Shown: positions 43,848 to 53,600, counted from the stretch's first letter. The stretch is 64,000 nt of DNA from Flavobacteriaceae bacterium S0862 (GCA_023015825.1 JALKAW010000001.1:248001-312000); one strand, 5' to 3'. Program-made: numbers and translations. The notes: a model not told the origin generated them from the sequence alone.

Positions 43848-44726
43848 ATGAAATCTATTGATATTAACGAATTTAAAGTTTCTGAAAAAATTAATCTATC
43901 AGATAGGTCAACTATCTACGATTTAGAAGAGGACAGCAAAACAACCGAAAAAGAACTTAAAAGGGTTAGAAAAAAACTAGGAAAACTGCAGGATTCCATG
44001 TATGCTCATGGTAAATACGCAGTGCTTATTTGTATTCAAGGCATGGATACTGCTGGTAAGGATAGTATGATTCGTGAGGTTTTTAAAGATTTTAATACGC
44101 GAGGCATTATTGTTCATAGTTTTAAGGTGCCAACCCCAAAAGAGTTGTCACACGACTATATTTGGAGGCATTATATTGCTTTACCTGAAAGAGGAAAATT
44201 TGGAATTTTTAATAGAACACATTATGAGAACGTACTGGTAACTAGAGTACATCCAGAGTACATACTTGGAGAAAATATTCCCTACGTTAACTCTATTGAT
44301 GATATTAATGACGATTTCTGGAACAAGCGTTTTGAGCAAATAAACAATTTCGAAAAACATATAACAGATAATGGTACAATCATATTTAAGTTCTTTTTAA
44401 ATCTCTCAAAACAAGAACAAAAAAATAGATTACTTAGAAGACTTAACAAACTGGAAAAAAACTGGAAATTTTCTCCAGGTGATTTAAAAGAGCGTAAGCT
44501 ATGGAATAAGTATTTTGCATGTTATGAAGATGCCATAAATAGAACATCTAAACCGCATGCACCTTGGTATACAGTTCCTGCAGATGATAAACCTACAGCG
44601 AGATATATTGTTGCTAAAATATTATTGGAAACTCTACAAACGTATAGAGATATTAAAGAACCAGAATTGGATGATGACGTAAAGGCAAATATTAATTTGT
44701 ACAAGGAACAATTAGAAAATGAGTAA
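43848..44726 (+). CDS. ppk2: polyphosphate kinase 2 family protein (class I PPK2)
   Basis: 292 residues. PPK2 features: Walker A CIQGMDTAGKDSMIREV near 62-77, lid-module Arg/Glu residues (RHYIALPERGKFGIFNRTHYENVLVTRVHPE near 109-140), and Walker B-like TIIFKFFLNLS near 180. PPK2 enzymes transfer phosphate between polyphosphate and nucleoside mono- or diphosphates; the size and the HTHYE-type NRTHYENVLV suit the class I/III group acting on NDP or NMP. Two hairpins follow, the second a clear terminator at 44829. Confidence 0.9.
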   Translation: MKSIDINEFKVSEKINLSDRSTIYDLEEDSKTTEKELKRVRKKLGKLQDSMYAHGKYAVLICIQGMDTAGKDSMIREVFKDFNTRGIIVHSFKVPTPKELSHDYIWRHYIALPERGKFGIFNRTHYENVLVTRVHPEYILGENIPYVNSIDDINDDFWNKRFEQINNFEKHITDNGTIIFKFFLNLSKQEQKNRLLRRLNKLEKNWKFSPGDLKERKLWNKYFACYEDAINRTSKPHAPWYTVPADDKPTARYIVAKILLETLQTYRDIKEPELDDDVKANINLYKEQLENE

Positions 44727-44828
44727 AAGATTTAAACTTTTTTACTCTATTGGAGTCTTAAATATAGGGATAACGTCTTGATTGTGTGATTTTTTAATAT
44801 TAAGACGTTAATTTTTACAGTTATTCTT

Positions 44829-44856
44829 AAAATCCAGCTTAGGCTGGATTTTTTAT
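44829..44856 (+). terminator. terminator after ppk2
   Basis: AAAATCCAGC-TTAG-GCTGGATTTT stem (44829-44852) with a TTT tail. A weaker 9-bp inverted repeat TAACGTCTT/AAGACGTTA (44771-44779, 44802-44810) precedes it. Confidence 0.8.
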
Positions 44857-44917
44857 AGATTCTTGTTATTCAATAAGCCTATTAATAGTATATTTAAAAA
44901 CATAAAACAATTAACAG

Positions 44918-46294
44918 ATGAAACAAGTATTTATATTTTTTGTATTCCTAATGTCAATCAATGCTTATTCCCAAACAGATGAAGAAGTCTTTAAGAAGAT
45001 TTTCGATGCATCACTTTCTAACGGAAAAAGCTATGAGTGGCTAGACCATTTATCAAATCAAATAGGTGGAAGATTATCTGGGTCGCTAAATGCAGAAAGA
45101 GCAGTGCAATGGACTAAAGAAGAACTTGATAAGTTGGGATTAGATAAAGTTTGGTTACAGCCAGTAATGGTACCAAAATGGGTAAGAGGTGCTGCTGAGT
45201 ATGCATACATCGAGACAATGCCAGGAGAAACAATCAATGTGAATATTTGTGCTTTAGGAGGCTCGGTTGCTACGCCTGCACTTGGTATTAAAGCAAATGT
45301 TGTTGAAGTACATAGTCTTGATGAACTCGAAACTCTAGGTCGTAAAAAACTAGAAGGAAAAATAGTGTTTTTTAATAGACCAATGGACGAAACACATATC
45401 AATACTTTTAATGCTTATGGAGGTTGTGTTGACCAACGAGGTTCTGGTGCTAAAGAGGCAACTAAATATGGAGCTGTTGGAGTTATTGTAAGGTCTATGA
45501 ATTTGCGTCTTGATGATTTTCCGCATACTGGAGGGACTAATTATGGAGATACACCAATTAATCAGCGAATTCCGGCTGCTGCTATTAGTACTAATCATGC
45601 AGAATTATTAAGTAGTATGATTAAGTTAGATAAAGATGTGAAATTTTATTTCAAACAAAACTGTAAACAATTACCTGATGTACAATCATATAATGTTATT
45701 GGTGAAATAACTGGAAGTGAATTTCCTAAAGAAATAATTATAGTTGGAGGTCATTTAGATTCATGGGATTTAGGCGATGGTTCTCATGACGATGGAGCAG
45801 GTTGCACGCAATCTATGGATGTGTTTAGGCTTTTAAAGGAATCAGGAATACGACCAAAACGAACAATAAGAGTGGTGCTTTTTATGAATGAAGAAAATGG
45901 TTTAAGAGGAGGGAGAAAATATGCCGAAGTAGCTAAACAAAAAGGAGAAAATCACATATTTGCTTTAGAGAGTGACTCTGGAGGTTTTACACCTAGAGGA
46001 TTTTCTTTTGATTGTAGTGATGATGAGTTTAATCAAGTATTAAGTTGGAAGCATCTATTTGAGCCTTATTTAGTCCATTCTTTTATTAAAGGAGGTAGTG
46101 GTGCAGACATTGGACCATTAAAAGATGGAAACGTGGTATTGGCTGGACTTCGCCCAGATACACAGCGTTATTTTGATTATCACCATGCTGCAAACGATAC
46201 TTTTGATGCTGTCAATAAAAGAGAATTAGAGCTTGGTGCAGCTACTATGGCTTCATTAGTATATTTATACGATAAATATGGTAAATCTAAATAA
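44918..46294 (+). CDS. secreted M28 family aminopeptidase-like metallopeptidase
   Basis: 458 residues with a signal peptide (IFFVFLMSINAYS). A protease-associated (PA) insert spans about 110-220, then the di-zinc M28 catalytic domain: GGHLDSWDLGDGSHDDGAGC near 282-300 (His/Asp/Asp), FMNEENGLRGG near 327 (catalytic Glu-Glu), ALESDSGG near 352 and YFDYHHAANDTFD near 420 (distal His). Peptide-bond hydrolysis outside the cytoplasm. Followed 18 nt later by a DinB-like gene, presumably co-transcribed. Confidence 0.9.
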   Translation: MKQVFIFFVFLMSINAYSQTDEEVFKKIFDASLSNGKSYEWLDHLSNQIGGRLSGSLNAERAVQWTKEELDKLGLDKVWLQPVMVPKWVRGAAEYAYIETMPGETINVNICALGGSVATPALGIKANVVEVHSLDELETLGRKKLEGKIVFFNRPMDETHINTFNAYGGCVDQRGSGAKEATKYGAVGVIVRSMNLRLDDFPHTGGTNYGDTPINQRIPAAAISTNHAELLSSMIKLDKDVKFYFKQNCKQLPDVQSYNVIGEITGSEFPKEIIIVGGHLDSWDLGDGSHDDGAGCTQSMDVFRLLKESGIRPKRTIRVVLFMNEENGLRGGRKYAEVAKQKGENHIFALESDSGGFTPRGFSFDCSDDEFNQVLSWKHLFEPYLVHSFIKGGSGADIGPLKDGNVVLAGLRPDTQRYFDYHHAANDTFDAVNKRELELGAATMASLVYLYDKYGKSK

Positions 46295-46311
46295 TTACAA
46301 AACTTAAACTC

Positions 46312-46896
46312 ATGAAAACTAATATATTATTAATACTAATACTTATATCTGGATTAGCTAATGTTAATGCACAAAATAATAATCTGCCGTATTACCAAAT
46401 TCCGGATTACCCATCAGAATACAATGAAGGAACTGTAGTTGCAAGATTGATAGATGGTCTTGGATTTAGATACTATTGGGCTACAGAAGGTTTAAGAGAT
46501 GAAGATTTAGCATTTAAACCAAGTGAGAAAGGTAGAACAACTGGTGAGACTGTCCATCATATTTATGGCTTAACAAAAACAATTATTAATTCGGCATTAA
46601 AGAAACCAAATATTCCAACTGAAGAGGGAGAAATAACCTTTACTGAAAAAAGAGCAAAAACATTAAATCTATTAAAGCAAGCTGCTGATATTTTTCGTAA
46701 GAGTGATGATTTGTCAGAATTTACTATGGTATTTGTAAGAGGAGAAAACACTACTAAATATCCATTTTGGAACCAGATTAATGGACCAATATCTGATGCA
46801 TTATGGCATGTAGGACAGGTAATTACGCACAGACGAACTTCAGGAAACCCGTTTAACTCAAAAGTAAGCGTTCTTCAAGGAAAAGTTAGAGATTAA
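46312..46896 (+). CDS. secreted DinB-like protein
   Basis: 194 residues with a signal peptide (ILLILILISGLANVNA). The mature protein is helical with RLIDGLGFRYYWATEGLRDEDLAFKPSEKGRTTGETVHHIYGLTKTI and DALWHVGQVITHRRTSG, the spaced-His pattern of DinB/YfiT-like four-helix bundles that hold a metal ion. DinB members are usually cytoplasmic thiol transferases or hydrolases; export here is notable. Co-directional with the M28 peptidase. Confidence 0.75.
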   Translation: MKTNILLILILISGLANVNAQNNNLPYYQIPDYPSEYNEGTVVARLIDGLGFRYYWATEGLRDEDLAFKPSEKGRTTGETVHHIYGLTKTIINSALKKPNIPTEEGEITFTEKRAKTLNLLKQAADIFRKSDDLSEFTMVFVRGENTTKYPFWNQINGPISDALWHVGQVITHRRTSGNPFNSKVSVLQGKVRD

Positions 46897-46899
46897 TTA

Positions 46900-47169
46900 C
46901 TATAAACCGTATATTTCAGAGAGGTCTCCAACACCCAAAGTAAACCACATAATGAGTATAAAAATTATGAGCTTTAATTTAAATGGAATTGTAAAATTCA
47001 ATGTTTTCTTTAATATGTTATTTGTTGGCGGAAAGAAAACTAAGGATACTAATATGTATATAATTCCTGAAACGGGATGAACCATAAATACATTCATTAT
47101 CCCAATAGTTAGTAATAGTAATCCAAATACAAAACTGACTATGTCGAGTGCATTTAAATTTTTAATCAT
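46900..47169 (-). CDS. small membrane protein
   Basis: 89 residues, three hydrophobic helices (about 10-27, 30-46, 66-81) connected by a basic loop. No family recognised. The start overlaps the stop of the winged-helix regulator by 4 nt, so it is the last gene of a four-gene unit (48357 to 46900). Confidence 0.6.
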   Translation of the reverse strand: MIKNLNALDIVSFVFGLLLLTIGIMNVFMVHPVSGIIYILVSLVFFPPTNNILKKTLNFTIPFKLKLIIFILIMWFTLGVGDLSEIYGL

Positions 47170-47465
47170 TTTTTCTGTTTATTAATTATGCGTTCTAATG
47201 CCTTAATATGTTCTTTAAATGCGATTGTTCCAATTTTAGAGGCGCTGTAACGCGTGTTTGGTTTTCTACCAATAAACTGCTTTTCAATACTAATAAAAGC
47301 TTGCTTTTCGAGTGCCTTTAAATGACTGGCTAAATTACCATCGGTTACATCAAGTAATTCTTTAAGAGTTTTAAATTCGGCATATTCGTTAACCATTAAA
47401 ATAGACATGATGCCCAATCTAATACGATTATCAAATGCTTTATTTATGTTTGTTATTATACTCAT
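47166..47465 (-). CDS. winged-helix transcriptional regulator
   Basis: 99 residues from ATG 47463-47465 (MSIITNINKAFDNRIRLGIMSIL); the longer frame would overlap the preceding gene. The body AEFKTLKELLDVTDGNLASHLKALEKQAFISIEKQFIGRKPNTRYSASKIGTIAFKEHI is an ArsR/MarR-like (DUF2087/YjdC-like) winged helix, with the recognition helix LDVTDGNLASHLKALE near 38-53. Embedded between membrane-protein genes, it probably controls its own operon. No metal-binding Cys seen. Confidence 0.85.
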   Translation of the reverse strand: MSIITNINKAFDNRIRLGIMSILMVNEYAEFKTLKELLDVTDGNLASHLKALEKQAFISIEKQFIGRKPNTRYSASKIGTIAFKEHIKALERIINKQKK

Positions 47466-47475
47466 TAAAGTATCG

Positions 47476-47763
47476 CTAGCTTCCAGCAAATGGTGATCCA
47501 AAAATACCTACAGCAAGTTCAGCCCAAACAAGTAATAGTATTGTAATAATAACAATGCAAAGAGCTATTCGGTTTTCTTTTTTCTTTACTTTTCTCATTA
47601 CAAATTCACAAACTAATCCAGTTCCAAGTAGTAAAACGCCTGCAACAATAAAATCTGTTAATTCCCAATTCACTTCTTCAGTAAATTGCATCGCTATTAG
47701 AGGGATTAACAAAATAACTGCTACGAAAATCAACATGTTTTTAAGTCTTTTATTGGGTGTCAT
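47476..47763 (-). CDS. small membrane protein
   Basis: 95 residues, three predicted helices (about 9-25, 34-55, 66-89). The end GIFGSPFAGS is unremarkable. Located 10 nt upstream of the regulator and 15 nt downstream of the 192-residue membrane protein, forming one operon. Function unknown. Confidence 0.65.
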   Translation of the reverse strand: MTPNKRLKNMLIFVAVILLIPLIAMQFTEEVNWELTDFIVAGVLLLGTGLVCEFVMRKVKKKENRIALCIVIITILLLVWAELAVGIFGSPFAGS

Positions 47764-47778
47764 ACTATCTCTTTTTAT

Positions 47779-48357
47779 TTATTTTCTTTCATATTTCAAG
47801 TGTACTAATGCTCCATAAATAATATGACACAAACCAAAACCTAAGGCCCAAAAGAACAAACCATATCCTAAAAACCAAACAGATGAAAGACCAATAAGTA
47901 TCATGGTAACTCCGAAATAGCGTAAATATCCCAAAGTATATTTACTTGCGTTTACAAGTGCCAATCCATAAAACACTAAGGTGAGTGGCGCAACGAAAAC
48001 ATAAATTTCTTTTTCTATTAAGGCAATAATAAAAAATCCACCAGTTGCTAATGGTATCATGAAATTAATCATCAAACGTCTTGATGCTTTATCCCAAAAC
48101 TTTTCGTTATATAGTTTTGCTTTTTTCCAACTTAAAATTATGGCAGTAATTATCGATATACTCACTACTGCGAATGCAATTGCAAAAATATTTAACATAC
48201 TCGTTTCATCAAGAACAAGTGTCTGATAGCTGTCTTTGGTGAGTGGATTATCCTTATAAATTATATTGTAAACAAGAGTAGTTCCAATAAGCGCATATAT
48301 GCCTGCAAGGATTCCGGATAAACCACTAAGCGACATAAATCGTGACGATTTATTCAT
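47779..48357 (-). CDS. polytopic membrane protein
   Basis: 192 residues with five to six hydrophobic helices (about 11-32, 55-76, 94-112, 115-134, 144-165, 168-185). The C-terminus GLFFWALGFGLCHIIYGALVHLKYERK ends basic, inside positive. First gene of the small operon with the winged-helix regulator. Family unknown to me; possibly a small-solute or sensor membrane component. Confidence 0.65.
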   Translation of the reverse strand: MNKSSRFMSLSGLSGILAGIYALIGTTLVYNIIYKDNPLTKDSYQTLVLDETSMLNIFAIAFAVVSISIITAIILSWKKAKLYNEKFWDKASRRLMINFMIPLATGGFFIIALIEKEIYVFVAPLTLVFYGLALVNASKYTLGYLRYFGVTMILIGLSSVWFLGYGLFFWALGFGLCHIIYGALVHLKYERK

Positions 48358-48477
48358 GAGATGTTTAATCTAAACTATATCATCTAAATAGTCTTTTGAT
48401 TTCATTTTAAAAGTACTTTGAAAAACAAAGTAATTAAATTCAATACAATTTTCCAACTATTTTTACCTAAATAAGTT

Positions 48478-50553
48478 TTATTGCTTTATATCTGAGAGCT
48501 TTTCTATTCGTTTTGTGTTAGCATCTATGGCCTCTTGAGTAAACCAAGCATCACGCAGTTCTTTTTTCGAAAACAACTCTAATTGGTCACCATTATGAGG
48601 AGAGTTTTTTTGAGTAGCATTTCCGTAACTCAAAAGAACTTTGGCTTTTACTTGTTCATCAAACTCTATAACTCCAACCCAAGAATCACCGCCACCTACA
48701 TACATGTTTTTTTCGTCTCCACTTCCAGGCCATGCAACTCTAAAAACACCCATAGATCCATCAATACCATTTCCAGGTAAGTTTTTGCCATTATAGCTAA
48801 TTCTATAATAATCTCCCCAAGGAATATCAAGGCTCCCAAATGTCGTCTCAAGACCAATGGCTACTTCTTCTAATAATTTTACTGCAGCTTCTGGATTTGC
48901 CAGTCCATCTGGTGTAGTATTCGGTTTTTCCATACTCCACTGTTCTGTATAATTAGAAGCTCTTCCAACGCCAAATTTTCTTGCCCAACTATAAAATAGC
49001 AACATACCTTTACTATCTGCATTCGATTCTCTATCCCAGTTTTCTAAAACAATTTTTGCTTCTTTAGCTTTTTCAGAATCAGAGGCATCTACTGCTTTAA
49101 ATAGGTCATCAAGAATTCTATCCGCAAATTCTAATCTAGTAGATAATTTATAATCTACTAATTCTTCAAAGGTTATTGACTCATCTTCTATCATCATTCT
49201 AGCTGAGCGTTGAGGTCTATATGGCATATATTGAGGCGCCATGTAGCTTGGATAGTCGTCAGGATTCAATGTCATTGGGATGGTACTCGTCCAAGGCGGA
49301 TCGTTTGCATTTTGTAACCATCCATCCTTTGGATTTTTTATTTTTGGTAAATCGGCATATGAATGAACTTCGGTCCAAACATCGGCACTTTTCCCTCCTG
49401 GAATAATTCTATTCCAATAACTCCAATCTCCTTGACTACGCTTAGGAACCAATCCATTAAAGAGATAGAAAATGGTACCTTCTTTGTCTGCATACATTAC
49501 ATTCCAAAACGGAATTTGTGCCATTTTTAAAGCTGATTCAAATTCGTCAAAGGTGGAACTATTTATCATTCGCCACCATTGTAAAAACATATTTGGTCTA
49601 TCAAGACCTACCATTCTTAACGCTAATACCTTTCCTTCTTTTTGACTCACAACAGGACCATGAACCGTTTTTAATAAAGGGATTTCTTGTTCTATAAAAC
49701 TACCATCCTGTTGCTTTATTTTTAATGTTTTGTTGGAGCCTTCAAATTGTTGAATTTCCCCATCTAAAAGGTAACCTCCATCTTTTAATTCTAATTCATA
49801 GGTGTCGGCATTATCAATAGTATTATCTGTATGACTCCAACCTAAATCATTATTAAACCCTATAGCTATTCCAGGAAGTCCAACTAATGTACTACCATAC
49901 ATGTTTTTGCCATTTAAGTGGAGGTTAGACTCAAAAAATAAAAATTCATCAAACCAAGGAAGATGTGGATTTTGAACCAACATGGCATTTCCAGTTGCCG
50001 AGCGACTTGGTCCAACGGCATAAGTATTACTACCCATATCTGGCCATTGCTGAATTCTGCCTAAATCTTGTCCTCCAATAAAACGTGTAAATATAACATA
50101 CATACTGTGCATGTTCATATCTTTTGTAGTTACTGGAAGTACAACTTTATTTTTATCTTCAATCGCTTCAGGATGTGCTTCTGCATAGGCATTCATACCT
50201 TTAACAAAAGCAGTATAAATTGCTTTTAATTCAGGATCTTGTTTGGTTTCCCATTCATCAGCTAATTCTTCAAAACCTAAAGTATGCACAAGCATATCGT
50301 TTTGTAAATTATTTTGGCCCCAATATTCGGCTCCTTTTCCTCTTGATGTACCATAAAGACTTAGAACCTTGTTGGCATGGTTGTGCATTTGTGCCCAACC
50401 CTGTTGGTAAAATAAGTCACTAATATTATCGGCATAAATATGAGGAACTCCCCAAGAATCCCAAACTATTTGAGCTTCTTGTGTTTCTTGTGACTTACAG
50501 GAAACATTAAGAGCAAAAATTGATATAATAATTAATAGAACTAATTTTTTCAT
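48478..50553 (-). CDS. penicillin acylase family lipoprotein
   Basis: 691 residues; lipoprotein signal ending NVSC. Ntn-hydrolase precursor with an alpha chain (IVWDSWGVPHIYADNISDLFYQQGWAQM near 28-55) and the autocleavage site GSNTYAVGPSRSATG near 176 (Ser of the SNxxxV start of the beta chain as nucleophile), then AMLVQNPHLPW and LGWSHTDNTIDNADTYELEL. These enzymes hydrolyse amides such as acyl-homoserine lactones or cephalosporin side chains; substrate unknown. It precedes ggt, 21 nt apart on the same strand, so both likely co-transcribed and both are Ntn hydrolases. Confidence 0.88.
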   Translation of the reverse strand: MKKLVLLIIISIFALNVSCKSQETQEAQIVWDSWGVPHIYADNISDLFYQQGWAQMHNHANKVLSLYGTSRGKGAEYWGQNNLQNDMLVHTLGFEELADEWETKQDPELKAIYTAFVKGMNAYAEAHPEAIEDKNKVVLPVTTKDMNMHSMYVIFTRFIGGQDLGRIQQWPDMGSNTYAVGPSRSATGNAMLVQNPHLPWFDEFLFFESNLHLNGKNMYGSTLVGLPGIAIGFNNDLGWSHTDNTIDNADTYELELKDGGYLLDGEIQQFEGSNKTLKIKQQDGSFIEQEIPLLKTVHGPVVSQKEGKVLALRMVGLDRPNMFLQWWRMINSSTFDEFESALKMAQIPFWNVMYADKEGTIFYLFNGLVPKRSQGDWSYWNRIIPGGKSADVWTEVHSYADLPKIKNPKDGWLQNANDPPWTSTIPMTLNPDDYPSYMAPQYMPYRPQRSARMMIEDESITFEELVDYKLSTRLEFADRILDDLFKAVDASDSEKAKEAKIVLENWDRESNADSKGMLLFYSWARKFGVGRASNYTEQWSMEKPNTTPDGLANPEAAVKLLEEVAIGLETTFGSLDIPWGDYYRISYNGKNLPGNGIDGSMGVFRVAWPGSGDEKNMYVGGGDSWVGVIEFDEQVKAKVLLSYGNATQKNSPHNGDQLELFSKKELRDAWFTQEAIDANTKRIEKLSDIKQ

Positions 50554-50574
50554 GTAGTAAAATTTTGAATTTTA

Positions 50575-52269
50575 TTAATAACCTACAGCACCACCATCTG
50601 GTCTAGCTGAATCTGAAGCTCCTGTAATTATACCAGTTTCAGTATCGAAAGTAATACCCATTAAAACACCTAAACTTGTGCGAGCAGAAAGTTTGTGTCC
50701 CATAGCTTCAAGTGCTTTTTTGGTGTCTGGAGACATCAAGTGCTTTTCATAAGTTAACACATCTGGAAACCATTGATGATGTATTTTCATGGCTTCAATA
50801 GCTTTATCGATACGCATATTAAATTCTAAAACATTAAGCGTTGTTTGAAAAACAGTATTAATAATGGTTCGTCCTCCAGGGCTACCAATAACCAAATAAG
50901 GTTTACCATTTTTTCCAACAATGGTTGGTGTCATACTAGAAAGCATTCGTTTTTCTGGTGCAATTAAATTTGGAGGCGTTCCAATTTGATAACCAGAGGT
51001 GGTTACACCAGGAACTGCATTAAAATCACCCATTTCGTTATTGAAAATAAATCCAAGCTCTTTCGAACCCATTTTAACGCCATAACCATGTTCTAATGTA
51101 TAGGTTAGAGACACTGCGTTTCCGTCTTTATCAATAACCGAAAAATGTGTGGTGTCTTTACCATCATATGGATGACCAAATTTTACAGAATCACTAACTG
51201 AAGCACGTTTCATATCTAAATTCTCAAAACGGTTTTTGGCGTGCGCTTTTGAAATTAACTTATCTACTGGCATTTCTGGATTAAAATCGGGATCTCCTAA
51301 ATATTCAGCTCTATCTGCAAAACCGCGTCTCATTGCTTCGGCAACCACATGAACATAAGATGTTGAATTGAACTCAATAGTCTCCCAATCTACCAACTCC
51401 ATAGTGTTCATCATTTGTATAAGTGTCGCACCACCAGAACTTGGAGGTGGCATGCCATAAATATCATAACCTTTGTAAGTCCCTTTTACTGCTTTACGCT
51501 CAACTGCATCATATTTAGCAAGGTCTTCTTTAGTGATAATACCACCATTTGCTTTCATGTAATCTTCAATTTTTTGGGCTACTTCACCTTTATAAAATCC
51601 ATCACGACCTTTATCTCTGATATGCTTTAAGGTATTGGCTAATGCTTTTTGTTTCCAAAGTTTTCCTGGTTCAGTGATTTCACCATTGTCATCATCGAAA
51701 TACGATACCATTAATGGATATTCTGTCGCTTTCTTAAATCTTTGCGCTGTAAAATATAACGACCATATAAACTCAAAACCATTTTCTGCTTGGTCTACTG
51801 CTGGTTGTACAACATCTTTCCACGGTAGCTTTCCATATTTTTGATGTGCAGCATATAATCCTGCTACTGTACCAGGAACACCTACTGCCAAAAGACTATC
51901 GTGATTACTATTGTCTTTAACTTTTCCGTCTTCTCCTAAAAACATCGTTGGTGTAGATGCAAGAGGCGCTTTTTCACGAAAATCGAATGTGGTTACGTCT
52001 CCATCGGTTTTCATAAAAACTATAAAACCGCCACCTCCAATATTTCCGGCTGCTGGATGTGTTACCGCTAATGAGAATGCTGTAGCAACTGCTGCATCAA
52101 TAGCATTACCACCTTTTTTTAAGATTTCTACTCCTACTTCGGAAGAAGCCTTATTTGCAGAAACTACCATACCATTTTTGGCATAGGTTTGAGCTACAAG
52201 CTGTGAAGTTGTTAGTAAAAAAATAAAAGCTAATAAAGAAAAGAAGGACCGTTTGAAATGTAATTTCAT
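50575..52269 (-). CDS. ggt: gamma-glutamyltransferase
   Basis: Transfers or hydrolyses gamma-glutamyl groups (glutathione) in the periplasm. 564 residues with a signal peptide (LLAFIFLLTTSQLVAQ). Substrate region GGNAIDAAVATAFSLAVTHPAAGNIGGGGF near 52-81, autocatalytic Thr in DTTHFSVIDKDGNAVSLTYTLE near 381 (start of small subunit), and the GSPGGRTIINTVFQ loop near 477. Length is usual. Upstream of the penicillin acylase gene on the same strand. Confidence 0.94.
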   Translation of the reverse strand: MKLHFKRSFFSLLAFIFLLTTSQLVAQTYAKNGMVVSANKASSEVGVEILKKGGNAIDAAVATAFSLAVTHPAAGNIGGGGFIVFMKTDGDVTTFDFREKAPLASTPTMFLGEDGKVKDNSNHDSLLAVGVPGTVAGLYAAHQKYGKLPWKDVVQPAVDQAENGFEFIWSLYFTAQRFKKATEYPLMVSYFDDDNGEITEPGKLWKQKALANTLKHIRDKGRDGFYKGEVAQKIEDYMKANGGIITKEDLAKYDAVERKAVKGTYKGYDIYGMPPPSSGGATLIQMMNTMELVDWETIEFNSTSYVHVVAEAMRRGFADRAEYLGDPDFNPEMPVDKLISKAHAKNRFENLDMKRASVSDSVKFGHPYDGKDTTHFSVIDKDGNAVSLTYTLEHGYGVKMGSKELGFIFNNEMGDFNAVPGVTTSGYQIGTPPNLIAPEKRMLSSMTPTIVGKNGKPYLVIGSPGGRTIINTVFQTTLNVLEFNMRIDKAIEAMKIHHQWFPDVLTYEKHLMSPDTKKALEAMGHKLSARTSLGVLMGITFDTETGIITGASDSARPDGGAVGY

Positions 52270-52361
52270 GTTGAATAGTGTTTATGAAAATAATGCACTA
52301 AAGTTAATATTTTTTTATACTGAAAATATCATTTTTATTAATGAAATTAAAAATATTCAAA

Positions 52362-52745
52362 ATGAAGCTAGCAGAAGATTACATTTTGTGTCAAGAAGAG
52401 CCATACTGCTCTATATTATCGCATTTACAAGCAATCATTAAACATGCCATTCCTGATGCAGATTTGTTATTTAAATGGAAAATCTCCTGCTAATATATTG
52501 GTACAAAGCCCATGCGATATCTTAATGTTCTAAAAGGCAAGGATTATGTAGATGTGGTTTTTGTACACGGAATCGTTTTTGAAAAAGAATTTCCAATTTT
52601 AAGGAATGATAATAACCGTAAACAAGTTCGCTCAATTCAACTTAGAACTATTGAAGATTTGGATGAACTTCTATTTGTTAAGTTACTTAAAGTAGCAGCA
52701 ATTCAAACCAAAAAAAATAAGAGAGCATGGCTTTTGGATAGTTAA
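52362..52745 (+). pseudogene. DUF1801 gene interrupted by an in-frame TAA
   Basis: The same frame runs from ATG 52362 through KLAEDYILCQEEPYCSIL and LFKWKISC to TAA 52491-52493, then continues YIGTKPMRYLNVLKGKDYVDVVF to the stop at 52743. DUF1801/YdhG-like domains are about 125 residues with the order PEPYxSIL ... KYKWRIPFYY ... GKP ... YLNV-GKGYVDVGF, so both halves belong to one protein. The stop replaces the Tyr expected next to another Tyr, explainable by TAT/TAC to TAA. A DNA-independent function is unknown. The remaining 77-residue downstream part could be translated but lacks the N-terminal half. Confidence 0.75.
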
Positions 52746-52746
52746 A

Positions 52747-53565
52747 TTATAAACTATTTATGGTTTTCCTAATAGTCACCAAATTAGTCAGTAATTGCTC
52801 TAAATTATCTAAATGTAACATATTAGCGCCATCACTTTTGGCGTTAGCTGGATCAAAATGGGTTTCAATAAATAAACCATCCACATTGTTTACAATACCA
52901 GCTCTAGCAACGGTTTCAATCATGTCTGGTCTTCCTCCAGTAACACCTATGCTTTGATTTGGTTGTTGTAAAGAGTGCGTCACATCTAAAACGGTTGGCG
53001 CATATTGACGCATAGTGGGAATACCTCTAAAGTCAACAATCATGTCTTGGTAACCAAACATAGTGCCTCTATCTGTAATCCACGCTTTGTCGTTCCCAGC
53101 ATCTTTTACTTTTTGCACTGCATGTTTCATAGCTTCAGGACTCATAAATTGTCCTTTTTTCAAGTTAACCACTTTGCCTGTTTTAGCGGCAGCAACTACC
53201 AAATCGGTTTGGCGAACTAAAAAAGCTGGAATCTGTAACACATCAACATATTGCGCTGCCATGTTTGCATCAGATACTTCGTGAATATCTGTAACTGTTG
53301 GAACATCAAAAGTTTTAGACACTTTTTTTAATATTTCAAGTGCTTTTTTATCTCCAATGCCTGTAAAACTATCAATGCGGCTTCTGTTGGCTTTTTTAAA
53401 GCTGCCTTTAAAAATAAAGGGGATTTCTAATTTGTTGGTTATGTCAACTACTTTTTCAGCAATTTGCATCGCCATATCTTCGCCTTCAATGGCACATGGG
53501 CCAGCTAACAAAAAGAAATTGTTTGAATTAGTATGTTTTATTTTTGGAATATCTTGAAGATTCAT
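52747..53565 (-). CDS. kdsA: 3-deoxy-8-phosphooctulonate synthase (KDO8P synthase)
   Basis: Condenses arabinose 5-phosphate with PEP for KDO of lipopolysaccharide. 272 residues from ATG 53565 (MNLQDIPKIKHTNSN); eight further codons upstream omitted. Motifs FFLLAGPCAIEGEDM, GSFKKANRSRIDSFTG, LQIPAFLVRQTDLVVAAA, DVTHSLQQPNQ and IETHFDPANAKSDGANM. The GPCAIE Cys is the metal ligand of the metal-dependent subclass (metal-independent enzymes such as E. coli have Asn in GMNVLES), so this is predicted to be metal-dependent. The DUF1801 remnant lies convergent, 2 nt away. Confidence 0.95.
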   Translation of the reverse strand: MNLQDIPKIKHTNSNNFFLLAGPCAIEGEDMAMQIAEKVVDITNKLEIPFIFKGSFKKANRSRIDSFTGIGDKKALEILKKVSKTFDVPTVTDIHEVSDANMAAQYVDVLQIPAFLVRQTDLVVAAAKTGKVVNLKKGQFMSPEAMKHAVQKVKDAGNDKAWITDRGTMFGYQDMIVDFRGIPTMRQYAPTVLDVTHSLQQPNQSIGVTGGRPDMIETVARAGIVNNVDGLFIETHFDPANAKSDGANMLHLDNLEQLLTNLVTIRKTINSL

Positions 53566-53600
53566 TGGCTTATATTTTTCAAGCCACAAAGATACACATT

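Noticed and set aside
52253-52441. Plus-strand ORF over the ggt start region
   Set aside because: It is a different frame from the DUF1801 gene, overlaps the ggt 5' end and lacks protein-like composition.
9946-52493. Reassignment of TAA to a sense codon
   Set aside because: Most intact genes in the window terminate at TAA, and the in-frame cases are single and isolated; mutation or sequence error is more economical.
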